DNA of 64,000 nucleotides from Muscardinus avellanarius (taxonomy: Eukaryota; Chordata; Mammalia; Rodentia; Gliridae), in assembly GCA_963383645.1 (NCBI GenBank), contig OY726574.1:58777851-58841850 (forward strand), in the 5' to 3' direction. Positions 1 to 11,644 of this stretch are shown here, one piece after another. Position numbers and translations under genes: made by a program. Below the pieces are notes generated by a model that was given only the letters and a program-made list of their open reading frames with translations, ran no database searches and was not told where the DNA came from. Position 1 is the first letter of the stretch. Each line of letters begins with the position of its first letter.

Positions 1-299
1 CTGAGGGAAGAAGGGCCCGGAGTTTCATTATCAAGATAAATAAGTCCTAGATGTCTGCTGTACAACACTGCACCTACAGGTAACAAGACTATACTGTATA
101 TTTAAACAGGCTTAGTCTCCTGTTACATATTCTTACCGCGATAAAAATGACAATGTCCCAATTACATAAATTTGGGAATAATACTGAAATCATGGTGTAT
201 TAGAATAAAATATGACATACCAAAAAGAATAAATGTGTGAAATCAGAAAAGTTTAAAGTATTAGCTCCGAGGAGAGGTCTTAGTGAAAACAGAGAATGT
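1..299. other. Unique sequence, nothing recognised
   Basis: AT-rich non-coding DNA with no open frame of note and no repeat that I recognise. Confidence 0.5.
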
Positions 300-845
300 C
301 TTTATCAGTAGCTTTCTTTTGCTGCTATCATAAATTACCACGGGGTTCATGGCATGAAAGGACACCTATTGGTGGGTCCTGACTCTACAGGTCACAGTGG
401 GGGGGTGGGGCTGTGTGACTGGGTTTTCTGCTCAGAGTCTTCCTGCACTGACATTAAAGTTTCTGCCCAGGCTCATGGCTCTCGGGTGGAAGTAGATTCC
501 TCTTTCCACCTCACTTGATTTGAGATAGAAATTGATTTCCTTCTTTTCTGGGGACTGAAGCCTTCCCAAGCTGTCTAGAGGCCACTTTCAGTTTCTAGAG
601 CCACCTTCATTTCTTAACACAAAGCTCCCTCTGGCCTCAGTGAAATCTTCTTAAGCTTTGAATCTTTATGGCATTATCTTCTTTGGAAGGGCTCACCACA
701 GAATCAGAGTAAGATAGTTTCATGTGATCAGATTAGGATAATTGTCACTAGGCTAGTTTTCTTTTTTCCGTATAAATAATGCAGCCATGGGAATAACCCC
801 AGGGCACGGAGATTGGAGTCGCCCACCACAAATTCTGCCCATCAC
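300..845 (-). mobile_element. MLT1-like MaLR LTR relic (ERVL-MaLR)
   Basis: Landmarks of an antisense MaLR LTR appear in order: GCTGCTATCATAAATTACCAC near 320, TCTAGAGGCCAC near 574, and a CCCACCACAAATTCTGCC end near 822. The copy is strongly diverged. It is a non-coding solo-LTR-type relic. The subfamily assignment is from memory of the consensus. Confidence 0.55.
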
Positions 846-1338
846 AAATTTCTTTGATATTATTTTGTGTTTTATTTGCCTTAATAAGAAGGAGAAATTA
901 CAATACAAAAAGAGTCAAAAGCCAATGTAGTTTGGCAGAGTCAACGAAGGCAGGTTACCAAAATCCTGCAGGGAGAGGCAATTGCCTGGGATCTAAGCAT
1001 CTGCCACAAAGTGGATAACTTTACTCTGGAAAAAATATCTACCCTGATATCTCAGGTTATTTGCATAACGTGTAATAAAATCCTCTTACTCTACCTTAGT
1101 CTAAAGTTCAAGGCTCTGAGGTGAGGATGCTGGAGGAAAAATTGGTTATTCATTAATCAGTACGTCAAAAAATGTATTTTACTGTATTTATTTCTAGGAG
1201 AGTATAAGAGGTTAACTTAGGGAAGCAAGGGGCCATAATAAAGGGGTACAGAGAAAGGATCTGGAATGTTCCATTTCTGGAAGTGAAAAATGGCCAAATA
1301 ATTTTAAATTAGTAAATGAAGTGATAGAAACTAAAAAA

Positions 1339-1377
<39 letters not shown>

Positions 1378-3794
1378 AAATAGGAGGTTATGGCCAGAAG
1401 TTGGAATACTGAAGGGAGAGGGTTTTCACTGGAGTCATTCATGGGAATGCTAAGACTGGGCTGTGAACATGACCACGAGGCGAAGTGAAGACGCAGCTCA
1501 CTGGGGCTGAGAAGAAAAGGCTCAATCCCTGACTCATACCCATTCAGAACAGAGAGAAGAAAGGAACACCTGACCAGAAGGGAGCCACAGAAGCCATGTA
1601 GGGACGGAGGGGGCTCCAGGAAGGAGGACATGTGTGTGTGTGAAAGAGGAAAATGACAAGGATGACGAGGTAGATAAGGCGCAGGTATTATGTGCAACTT
1701 TGCAAGTGAAAAAGCAATACTCAGAACGCCTTAAGTAAATTCGCAATTACATATTTGTTAAGTCACATATCTAGGCCAAAACATCTGATTACAAATCCAG
1801 CAAGAGAATCAACATCAATTCTGTCCATAGGCACTTTCATCACAGATGAGAACCTAGGCTAAGAATTCTTCCTGGAAACACAAGAAGGACAAATTGAGTC
1901 TTCTTAGGGAAGGAGACCCACGCTGTCTGTGGGTTTTGTCTTCTAACTGAAAGCTGCCTCGAATCGTGCTTTTCTAATGAGGTATGATAGAGCCATGACT
2001 GAAATAACTCTGGTAATGAGACAGACCTGCACTAATCTACTTATGAAAGAGTCTGTTCATTAATTAGGCTGGATAGCACAAAGCAAAAAACAGTGACACT
2101 CCTGTTCCCCAGTGTCAGCCAGAATCTAATTAGGAATTAGTGACTGAAAGGACTCAGATACTCCACTCATACGGGCTTGAAGTGCTCGGACGTGATTATA
2201 AATCTTTTCACGTGTGAGACAGCTAGGGCGGGAGATAGGTGCCAGACGGCGCTGGAAGCTCAAGGCCAGCTTTCAGACAGTGTCCTTCAAACCTTGCAAC
2301 AATAAGAAGGTTATTTGCAAAGCAGAGCAACCTAAAATTACTATTTTGCTTTACTCTCTCTTCATTTCCCTCCCTCTCTCTTACACATACAAATACACAC
2401 GAAAGCCTAGAGGTACTGATAAAATATATACATTTGTGCAAGCATATACAAGAAAAAGCGAGCACGGTTGCATCTAGATTAAGGTAGGTGGGACTTCTGC
2501 TTTAAAATTCTATTCTGATAAAACAATCAGCCTCAACGCCCCCCTCACCCAACGACAATAAAATCAATCCAAAAGAAGCCCATCAGTGACATTTTCTAAA
2601 CACTCATTCTTCCAAAATTTCAGGTAGGAAAAGTGTCCTCAGGGGCAAGGAATAACTGTTGAGTGATTTCAGGAATCCCTTGAGTCCGCTCACATTTAGG
2701 ACTAATACTTTGAAGAAAATCATTAAATAGTTTTGTACAACTTACGTTCCCCCTCTCATGCACACATCCCTCATAAAATTTATCTTCCAAGTCCATGTTC
2801 CCATCATTTATAAATTTACATTCTGTAGTTAATATTGTTTCCAAAAGAAGCCCCACTAGGTGTAGTTCTCAGCAGATCACCCTGAAATCTCAGGACAACA
2901 CACCGGGGTTTTGATGTAGATTCCACTGGAGAGTCTCTGTCAGTTGATGTCAGGAGACCCACTTAGAAAGGATGTGAGTTATTCTGCAACTATTTACTGC
3001 TTTCTAAGAAGTGTGCTCTGTAAAGTGACTTTGATCTAGGTAAATGCTCGTCGAGTGGATAAAATAATGACCAAATTGGGGGTGAGTTTTGTGTTCATTA
3101 TTGTCATGAAACAGAAATGTAACTACCCAAAGGAATGTCAATGATCATTTTCCACCATTAGCCTGGGCTCAGCTTCCCCTTCGGTAAGGGAACAGGAAGC
3201 TGCCTATTGTGACCAGTGGTACAGACAGGGAAAGGCAGGTTAAAAAGGATGGAGCTTTAACGCTGTCCAAGAAGACATAGTAAAAAGTTAAAAGATTGCT
3301 CAGACAGAATAAAACAGTGAGGGGAGAAAGAGGGAGAGAATGAATGAATGAGCATATTGGAAGCAAAATTAACTCAAAACAGCATATTAAATTTTAAATC
3401 CGAGTCTAGGTAATACTTGAATTCCTGAAAATTGTCTTGAATTTGAAAAAAATAGGATATAATACACAGTTAGCTTATGATGCTTTGCCTTCTCTGCCAT
3501 GCTCAAATTCTTAAGCATCAACCTGATATCATTATTTACTGAAATGTGTTTCTCTGCTCACCATCTTTTTATAGATGGAGAGGCTGGAGGAAGCAATGTA
3601 GTGTCATCTAGTCATCATTGAAAGCACGTGGAGATTAGTCTGAACCATAATGTTGTAAGATAATATCTTCATTGTAATCCACAATGCAACAGCCATACAG
3701 GAAGTTACTGGGTGCAATAAATATTATTTAAAAGAAGGCATTTATAAAAAGAAAAAAATCGCAAAAGAGAGGCTAAATCCTATCTTTTCAGTAA
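846..3794. other. Unique sequence, no gene seen
   Basis: Nearly 3 kb without SINEs. It holds one AAAT microsatellite (1334-1380) and a short TG run near 1631. Open frames here (for example minus strand 1212-1697, which reads through the microsatellite) have no recognisable domain and low-complexity composition, so I do not call them genes. Confidence 0.5.
1334..1380. repeat. (AATA)n microsatellite
   Basis: Uninterrupted AATA tetranucleotide tract. No SINE or LINE body is recognisable beside it, so its origin as a retroposon tail cannot be shown. Confidence 0.95.
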
Positions 3795-4350
3795 TTATTC
3801 AATGCAAATAGATTAAATCTTACAATCAGAATAAAAACTGAATTTAAAATATTTTCCACCAGAAACATACTTTGGTTTCAAAAAGATAACTAGGCTTCAA
3901 GTAAAAAGATTGAAAAAGTATATTAAAAGAGGGCTTTTGTAGATACACTAATATCTGACAAAACAGACTTTAAGATAAGCACTAAAAACCTAGACAAAGA
4001 AAAATACTTTATAATATTTTAAAAAGGTGCTGGGCATGGTAGTACATACCTGTAATCCCAGTACTTGGGAGATTGAGACAAGAATTTCTGGTTTGAGGCC
4101 AGACTCAGCAATTTATTTCAAAACAAATTAAAAAAAAATAAAAAGGGCTAAAGTTGCAGCTGGGTTGTAGAGTTCCCTAGGTTTAATCCAAAATACCAAA
4201 AGTAAAAATAATAATAATAAAGTCATCTCACTGAGAAGATATAATCATATAAACATATATTTACCTAATAGTAGACCCCAAAAATACATAAAGTAAAAAC
4301 TCACAGAATTTAAGAAAAAACTGACAATACAAAAATAATAGCTGGAGGAG
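3795..4350 (+). mobile_element. LINE-1 ORF2 fragment (endonuclease region), split by a SINE
   Basis: Old L1 sequence resembling the 5' part of ORF2: an AATGCAAATAGATTAAAT segment, then a segment equivalent to 'ATATCAGACAAAATAGACTT', continuing after the SINE at 4221 with a segment like 'GATATAACAATTGTAAATAT'. Many stops and frameshifts; dead. The two halves are collinear, so the SINE arrived later. Confidence 0.7.
4026..4220 (+). mobile_element. B1-ID dimer SINE, full length
   Basis: Begins GGTGCTGGGCATGGTAGTAC, has the left-arm TGTAATCCCAGTACTTGGGA core and an ID right arm (GGGCTAAAGTTGCAGCTGGG), and ends in an A-rich AATAAT tail. Inserted into the L1 fragment around it. Confidence 0.9.
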
Positions 4351-5079
4351 GGGTTCCGGGAAGGTGGAAGATTTGGAACCATTAGGAATCTGTTTACTCA
4401 AACACTTAACTGACATCTTAACTGCATCACTGATGTAGCTAGTCTAGACCTCTAGAATCTACTGAAGGCTCGAAGCTTCCAAAAAACAGTTTGGGCAGTA
4501 AATTAAAATTAAATTTGTCCCATTTCAACTCTTAGCAGTTGCTACCCATTCTTCTTCCCCGTGATGGGCAGCAGACCATGTGTTTCTGGAGCTGCTGGAA
4601 CATGGCTTGTGGAGGTCAGAGTGGGCAGTGAGGACCCAGCCCTCCAAGTACTGGCCGGTTGGAACATAGCCTCCAGTACTTGGAGGGCTGGGTCTTAATC
4701 CTCATCACGTAGGTGCAGAAGCAAAGGTCGCCAGCTATTCTCCTTGTACTTTGCCCTATTGTTGCGAAGTTTCTTCCCTTCCAGTGCCTTTGCCCCTTCA
4801 CTTTTCTGTTTGCATTTTGGAAGACGGAACCTAAGGACTAAGACATTCAAAAGCAAACGTATGCATGGGAGAAATTAGAGTCTACTGAAGATATGCACAC
4901 CGTACAAGCTCAGAAAATACCTAAAAATGCCTCAGTTTGTACCTCTCGAGGACCTTTGGCACAGAGACTGACTCCAGAAAATTTACAAAGCAAAAAAAAA
5001 AAAAAAAAAAGCAACAACAAAGAGCAATCCCTGGGTAAATCAGTGATTTCTAGAATTATAACATTAGCCTCAAACATGC

Positions 5080-5080
<1 letters not shown>
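4351..5080. other. Unique sequence with a perfect hairpin
   Basis: No repeat family recognised. It contains the 22-base perfect inverted repeat at 4633-4694 and an A-rich run near 4992. A minus-strand frame at 4616-4801 reads MKGQRHWKGRNFATIGQSTR and so on; I could not match it to a protein family. Confidence 0.45.
4633..4694. repeat. Perfect inverted repeat (22-base arms, 18-base loop)
   Basis: Arm 4633-4654 (starting GACCCAGCCCTCCAAG) is the exact reverse complement of 4673-4694. Outside the arms pairing weakens but can continue with bulges (GTGAGGA on the left, TCCTCATCAC on the right). No transposon ends or tail flank it. Confidence 0.95.

Positions 5081-5081
<1 letters not shown>

Positions 5082-5125
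<44 letters not shown>
5082..5125. repeat. (GT)n microsatellite
   Basis: Uninterrupted GT dinucleotide tract of about 44 bases, just upstream of a minus-strand L1 tail. Confidence 0.97.
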
Positions 5126-5128
<3 letters not shown>

Positions 5129-5146
5129 CTACTCAAAATTTTTTAT

Positions 5147-5235
5147 ACTTTTACTGGTACAGTGTTATTATAATATAATCTAATGTGATTGCAATTAATC
5201 AACATAGTGAGATTCAAAATGCACATATCACTTGG
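5147..5235 (-). mobile_element. LINE-1 3' UTR fragment
   Basis: Reads in antisense as the L1 3' end that recurs in this window: a 'tactggtacagtgttattataat' type segment followed by 'atagtgagattcaaaatgca' and 'cacatatcacttgg'. The same landmarks occur at 11322-11400 and 24663-24800. Confidence 0.6.
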
Positions 5236-5289
5236 CATATTCAGATTTTTAAAAAATCACAAAACATACAAAAAAAAAAGATATGCCCC

Positions 5290-6925
5290 ACTCAAAGGAA
5301 AACAAATAAAACAACAGCACCAGTTTCTCAGAAAAATCTAATGGCCTATCTACTAGGAAAGATTTAAAACAAATAATTAAAGAAGCTCAAGAAACAAAAG
5401 AATTACATGGTGAAAATCAAGAAAACATTGTATGAAGAAAATGTAAATATGTATAAGAAATTTTTTAAACCTAAAAAAAAATAATTTAGAGGCCAAAGAG
5501 TGCAATAACTGGAATGAAAATTTTCACTAGATGGAGTTCAGAGCAGGTTTGAGCAGGCAGAAGAAATAACCAGTGAACCTGAAGACTGGACAACTGAAAT
5601 TACTAAGTCTGAGAAACAGAAAGAAAAAAGAGAAAAGTGAACAGAGGCTGAGAGACCAGTGAAACACCACAAGCAGCTCGACCTCCGCGCACTGTGGAAG
5701 TTCTAGAAGAGAAGGCTGTGTCAGTCAGCCTTCTGTCACCTACTGATATACATGGGATAACCAGCTTTTAAAGGGAAAAGACTTCTTTTGGCTCACAGTC
5801 CTGGGGTTCCCTTTCCACAATGACTTGGGTCCTTTGGGCCTGTAGTGAGACAGAACATCATGGCTTGGAGCTCATGGTGAATCTAAACTGCTCACCTCAT
5901 GACCAGAAAGCAAAGAGAATAGAAGAGGAATGGGTCCCTTTAGGGGCACACCCAGAGGGATCCAAGGACCCCACACACACCCACACACCCCACTCTTAAA
6001 GGTCCCACCACCTCCAACATGGCCACCTTGGGAAACAAGCCATGGACCTTTGGTGGACAGTCAAGATCCAAGCTATTTCAGGTAGAGAGAGGATACTAAA
6101 AGAAATAATGGCTGGAATTTTCCCAAACAGGATAAAAGATATGAATATGAGTACTTAGGAAGTTCAATGACCTTCAGGTGGGAAGAACTCAAAGAAATCT
6201 ACACCAAGCCACATTACGATCAAATGTTTGAAAGAAAAAAAGAGAATCTTGAGAGCAGCAACATAAAAGAAGCTTGTCACGTGAAAGTGCTCATTGCTAA
6301 GATCATTAACATATTTCTCATCAGAAACTTTGGGGGGACTGAGGCAGAAGACTGATATATGTAATATTCTCAAAGGAAAAAAACTGTTAACCATGAATCC
6401 ATAAACTTTCCAAAAACAAACTCCAAATAAGAGGAAGTCCTTCCCAACTCATTTGATTTGAGCGCAACATCACCTCCGTGTCAGTGCCAGAGAGACACTG
6501 AATGAAAACTACAAATATCCTTTACAAATATTGGTACAAAAAGCTTCATTCACAAACTGAATTCAACAATATATCAAAAGCAATGTCGACTACATTTCTA
6601 GACTATAAACACTATGCGATGTACACAAGTCAATTTAATCACCACACTAATAAAACTGAGTTTATTAGTTGATTATAAATCTCACAAGATTGCCTCAATT
6701 AAAAAAAAGTATTTGACAAACTTAGCACCATTTTATGATCAAAACAAATAACAAACTAGGAATCAAAGAAAATTACTTTAATATAATAAAACCCATAAAT
6801 GAAAAGTCTACTGAAATCACACTCAATGGTGAAAGACTGGAATTTTGTCTTCTAATATAAGAAATAAAACAAGGAAACACAATTTCAGCACTTCCAATCA
6901 GCATAGTACTAAAAATTCTAGCCAG
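5290..6925 (+). mobile_element. Old LINE-1 relic, ORF1/ORF2 remnants, split by an MaLR LTR
   Basis: The part 5290-5712 resembles the L1 coiled-coil and linker region (GAAGACTGGACAACTGAAAT near 5580). After the LTR, 6081-6400 continues with AAAGAAATAATGGCTGGAAT and a segment like 'CTCATCAGAAACTTTGG'. The part 6545-6925 matches the reverse-transcriptase palm region (ACTCAATGGTGAAAGACTGG near 6820). Frames are broken throughout; the element is inactive. It ends where the SINE at 6926 starts. Confidence 0.75.
5716..6080 (-). mobile_element. MaLR-type LTR (MST/MLT1-like), antisense
   Basis: Antisense MaLR landmarks: a TTTTGGCTCACAGTCCTGG segment near 5789, TCTTAAAGGTCCCACCACCT near 5993, and a terminal part like 'catggacctttggtggacagtcaagatcc'. 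It interrupts an otherwise collinear LINE-1, so it is the younger insertion. Confidence 0.7.
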
Positions 6926-7017
6926 AGCTGGGTATGGTGACACACACCTGTAATCCCGGTACTTGGGAGATAGGAAGATCACAGGTTCAAGTACAGCCTC
7001 AGCAATATAAAAAGACC
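6926..7017 (+). mobile_element. B1-like left arm of the dimer SINE
   Basis: AGCTGGGTATGGTGACACAC through CAGCCTCAGCAATATAAAAA; the ID arm is missing. It abuts the end of the L1 relic. Confidence 0.85.
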
Positions 7018-7234
7018 CTCCGACGTGTGATAACCATGGCTTGACTCATCACTGGGCAGGGGAGTGGTCTCTCTCCAGGGGAAGCCCTTTACTCCAGCTA
7101 TCTGAACCCCCCTCCCATTCTTGCACCTCATGCTTTACAGACAGAGTGATTCTCTCTGTTCCTGGCTGGGTCTCCCTGTCTCTGTCTCAGTCTCTCTCTC
7201 TTTCTCCTCCTCTTTTATAATTTGAGATATGAAG

Positions 7235-7345
7235 AGTCACTGTGGTTTCGACTTTTATTTCTCTGAGGATTAGTGTTGTGTATTTTTCCATATACTTACT
7301 AGGCATTTTCACACCTCCTTTCATATACATTGACCTAACACCAAA
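7235..7345 (-). mobile_element. LINE-1 3'-end fragment, antisense
   Basis: Antisense L1 landmark 'TGTGGTTTCGACTTTTATTT' followed by a CTGAGGATTAGTG segment. Degenerate; short. Confidence 0.6.
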
Positions 7346-10300
7346 GCTCTCAGCTGGGAAGACATTTAATGCAAGTAACATCCAAAGCAGATAGCAGCAA
7401 AGCACTTTGGGAAGCAGCCCCTGGAGGTTTCTCTCCATGGGTCGAGGACCTCATTCCACCAGCCACTGCTCCTGACCTTGACCTTGACATTGAAGGACAG
7501 AAGTCCCCAAGGTGCTCCACTCTTTAATTTGCTTTGTAGCTAAAGTGATTGGTGCCTTTCATTATTAATAAAGCTATTAGTCATAGTCCAGGTGCATCTT
7601 GGAGAGGTGAATCTTAAATTGTAAGCTCTGAATCCTACAGACTTACCTGTGTTTGTATGATGAGACTTTTGCATGAATATTTCCTTTCAGCTGTATGACA
7701 AAAAATAAATAAGTTGACTTATGACTGTGTTCTAAACAAAATAATATTAGCAAGTGAAGATAACTTCTCTTCAGGTTGTAATGCTTTCAGAATTTTTTTC
7801 CTGCTCTAGTCACTATTTTAGTAAATAACTTTCAGTTCGATTTGTAAAAGCACATACATACAAACACATGTATGTACATACACAAGTCAGAACTGACATG
7901 AGGAATCCATTTCATGACTTGATTTTAGACACCTGGATTAGAAAATGACAGGGAGCCAGGGAAGTCATCAGCCTTTTTGAACCACCCCATGTGTAAAAAA
8001 AAAACTGTTTCATGTATAAATATAACTTTAAGCAAGACTTGCTGCCAGTACTTCTAAGCAGAATGTTCTCCAAAATACTCCTAAGGAACTATTCCAAAGC
8101 AACTATTGCTATCTTGCTAATCCAGAAGTGTAATTTCTCATTCTCCAACACCATATTCACTGTGAAAGATGTGTAAAGCACCAATTATATAGAGAGAAGA
8201 TATTTGAGTCCTGTCTCTGATTAAACAATTTTGAAATCCCACCAAGAATATTCAGGCATAAAACACAGCTGGAGCTCCAATCTGACCAATTCAGAGTTCA
8301 GAAATATTTCCTAAATTGGAACCACTTTTCAGTTAAATGATGTCATAAATTGTGTCCCAAAGTCCTACTCTTATATTCTCCCCTTTCTCTCTTTCTCTCC
8401 TCTCTCTCCCCTTTCCTCTCTCCATATTCTCTTTCCACCGAAATTGTGCGCAAATGTCTCTTGGCATCTCTACGCACTTCATATAATCCTTTTGCAGTTC
8501 TTCACTTTTATTCTCTATAGCCTTTAGGGCCGCCGCTTAAACAAGAAAAAAATGTTTAAATTTTACTAATGAAGAACTGAAGATGGAAATACCAATTTTC
8601 TATGAGTCATAATGAAAGTAATGACTCGTGCTTGTTGAATGCTTCTTATATGGCAGGTAATGTACTCAGCAGTGCTATCATGATGAAGGTAGGTTTTCCC
8701 AGGGGAAAAGAGGGTTGGAGACGAGCAGACAGGGTGCTCCAGCAGACAAGAGAACATCGGGTGCAAAGCACGGGGGACATTAGCTTCTCTGACGAATTGG
8801 GGAGCTACAAGCAGTTCCGTGCATCTGGCCTACAGTGTGTTTCAGAGAAATTGACATTACAGCAAGAAGGAATATGGAAAGCATATATTTATGCCTGCTC
8901 ATGCATAAAATACACCTGAAGGAATCCTAAAAATGCTAACACTCCTTTGTCAGAGGAAACACATAGTGTGTTGTAGATAAGAGACTAGGTCTGTGTCATT
9001 CTGCAGGACGCCCAAAATGAATTATGTACAAAAAGGAGAGTTATACACTGGGGGTTAAAAGGAACAGATCGGAAGGATGTAGATAAGATTAGGGGTAACA
9101 GGAAATGGGAAAACTAGGAATATGTTCAGTAATGACCTGCTTACCTGAGGACCCAGACTGGTTTAGTGCCCATTCATGGGTAGAGATTTTTCCCCGTGAA
9201 TGAATGGCAACCTTGGTATGACAACCAGTAAGCTAGTGGTTTCCCAAGTGAGAAAAATTGAATTTAGACCAAGAACGGGGTGCACTTAAGTCATTGTACC
9301 AGAAAATAAGGGATATAACAGTCAACCCCAGGATGCTGATTGGTTAAGGAAATTAAGACAGAGGCGAGTCAGGAGTTCAGTGAGCAAGTGCAAAATTCTA
9401 AAGATGACCAAACGCAGATGCTGTGGAAATAAAGGAAATAACAAGGAGGAGGGAAGTCTTGGACAGCAAGGGGCATGGAAATGATTTCCCCAGAGATGGA
9501 GTAAGTGCCATGTGGCAACACTTGGTGGACCTGGATAATTGGAGAGCTGTTGGTTCCACAATGGCCAATGGGATATGGCTGGGACATATGAGTTAGGATC
9601 AGGCTGATAACAGACAGATGTTAGGAATTGGGTTTCTGGGTCATGACCATGAAGAAGTATGATTCATATTGCAAGAGAGTGAATTCCTTGCCTGGGTTGA
9701 CCCTGGGTTTAGTGGAGGCCCTGAAGGAGAACAACCATCTTTTTCATGGAATACAGATGAAGGAATAACAGCTGTCAAGCTCACCAGAAAGGTTTGCCAA
9801 AGAGGTGACATTTGAAGCAGGTCACTTGAAGCTCAAGTAGGAATTCAACTGGCAGGATAAAGGATTCAGGAGATGCATGACAGCCTGGGGGGAGGTTATA
9901 CACAGAGGCCTGGGTGTCTGTTCTTTAGTCTGTTACTTTCCTGGAAATTGAGTTCTGAACATTGCTGTGCTAGGGTGGTGCATGACCATTCTTTGGCTTG
10001 TCTTTTTATCCAAAGCCAATTCACCCCTTTCCGTAGGGAGCATATACTAATGTAAATAAATGGCACTTGTGAGATGGATTTGCTCCTCATGCTACAATTA
10101 TTTCTATTTATTTTCTTCCTGTATGAAGGAGACAATAGCCAAACTGAGCAATTCGGAGGAGAAACGCTTGAAAGTGCCTTCAAATTGCATAATGAGCATA
10201 TTGTAAATATAATTCAAATGATTGGAATTTGAGTTAATGTTGTTTTTTGAAATTCAATAGACATGAAGTTTCTATAGAACTTGGGGAGGGGAGAGAATTG

Positions 10301-10583
10301 TTCGAATGTCCCTGGGGAGAAGCTTTGTAATGTATAATTCAAGAGAAACTGGTATATGTAGCTTGGGAGCCTGCTGCTAAGTTGGCAGGCCAAAATAATT
10401 AGTAATAGCCACCTCCAACAACCATGGAAATCAAGAAAAATCAGAGAGAGGTTGAAGCTTCTATTCCAGTGTGGGAGAATATGAAATATCTACTGTGACC
10501 ATTTTTAAAATGTCAATTTGTCATACAATTCTTAGCCATTTCATTTCACAGCTAATGTTTTTCATGATGTGTAGGTATAAACA
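7346..10583. other. Unique, SINE-poor sequence
   Basis: More than 3 kb without a recognisable SINE or LINE, unlike the rest of the window. It holds one CT-rich tract (8377-8437). Small open frames (for example 8602-8919 plus, 9873-10055 plus) lack recognisable domains. No CpG island or clear exon structure was seen. Confidence 0.5.
8377..8437. repeat. CT-rich polypyrimidine tract
   Basis: About 60 bases of imperfect C and T runs. Confidence 0.85.
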
Positions 10584-11106
10584 AATATAGTCAGGTGCAG
10601 CAGAACATTTCGGTCGACAAGGTAGTTCTTATACCACAGCAGTTTCAGGAGAAGTGATGGAGATGAACTACTCCTGTCTCCCTCACAGCATGATGTATTG
10701 ATCCTCTGTTTCTGCTGATGTTAGCACAAACAGACGTATGTAAGTACAGCACATATAATTACATACAGTGCATAACATTTTATATTCACATTAAGCACCT
10801 ATGTTTCTGGTTTATGTATTTACTGTACAATATTCATACTGGTAGTTAAAAAGAAAAAAGGTCGACTGGAAAACAACCTTGGCAGGTCCTTCAGGAGATG
10901 TTTCAGAGGAAGGCATTGTTATCATAGAAGATGGCAGTACCATGCCTGCAACTGCCCTAAATACCTCCTGATGAGACAAAATGTAGAGGTGGAAGACTAT
11001 GACAGTGATAAGCCTGACCCTGGGAGGCCAAGGCTAATGTGTTCGTGCCTTAGTTCATAATAAACAAGTTCAAAAAGTAAGAAAATCAATTTTAAAATAT
11101 TTTTCT

Positions 11107-11280
11107 GCAGCCAGGCTTAGTGACAGATGCTGTTAATCCCAATTCTTGGGAAACTGACAAGAATATCAAGGTTCAAGGCCAACCTTCGCAGCTTAATGAG
11201 ACCTTGTTCCAAAATGAAATGGACTGGGGGTGCAGCTCAGAGGTAGAGAATGTCCCTGGGTTCAATCCCCAGTAGGGCAG
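11107..11280 (+). mobile_element. B1-ID dimer SINE
   Basis: GCAGCCAGGCTTAGTGACAG through CAATCCCCAGTAGGGCAG. Left and ID arms are both present. A short GATA-rich tail follows to 11322. Confidence 0.88.
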
Positions 11281-11321
11281 ATAGCTAGAAAGAAAGATAG
11301 ATAGATATAAATAGATAGATA

Positions 11322-11400
11322 CTTTTATTAGTGTATTATAATTATACATCATGAAATTCAAAATGGTACATTTATACACGCACACATCATATGGTATGTA
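11322..11400 (-). mobile_element. LINE-1 3' UTR fragment
   Basis: Antisense 'TTTTATTAGTGTATTATAATT' then an ACATCATGAAATTC segment and a CACACATCATATGG segment, as in the other L1 tails of this window. Confidence 0.6.
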
Positions 11401-11644
11401 CTTTTTAAATAAGCTGTGTCATAGAGCCTTTGAATGCAGTAGGATATGCACCTAGGTCTGTGTCAGTACAGTCTATGATATTTGCATAATGATGCAATCA
11501 TCCAATGCTGTTCCAAAATACATAGACTGTAATTTATAATTGCCAGTCCCAAACTGGCAACCCAGTTATGGGATTATCAGACACATTTTGCTTTGGCCTC
11601 ATCTCTCTGACCTTAAGCAAAGTGTTAATAATAAGTAATGTTTA

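Larger units (their letters stand above)
10584..11545. mobile_element. Tigger-like DNA transposon relic, split by a SINE and L1 tail
   Basis: Left end ATATAGTCAGGTGCAGCAG and ACATTTCGGTCGACAAGG match the terminal inverted repeat region of an old Tigger-type family whose ends read ACAGTCATGTG. A middle segment (GGCAGGTCCTTCAGGAGATG, GGAGGCCAAGGCTAATGTG) matches its body. The other end resumes at 11405-11545 (CCTAGGTCTGTGTCAGTACA). Non-coding or dead. The superfamily (TcMar-Tigger, Tigger3/4-like) is my recollection. Confidence 0.6.

Noticed and set aside
4616..4801. Possible processed pseudogene on the minus strand
   Set aside because: The 61-codon peptide matched no family I could recall; no poly-A tail or flanking duplication was seen. 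Kept only as the hairpin finding.
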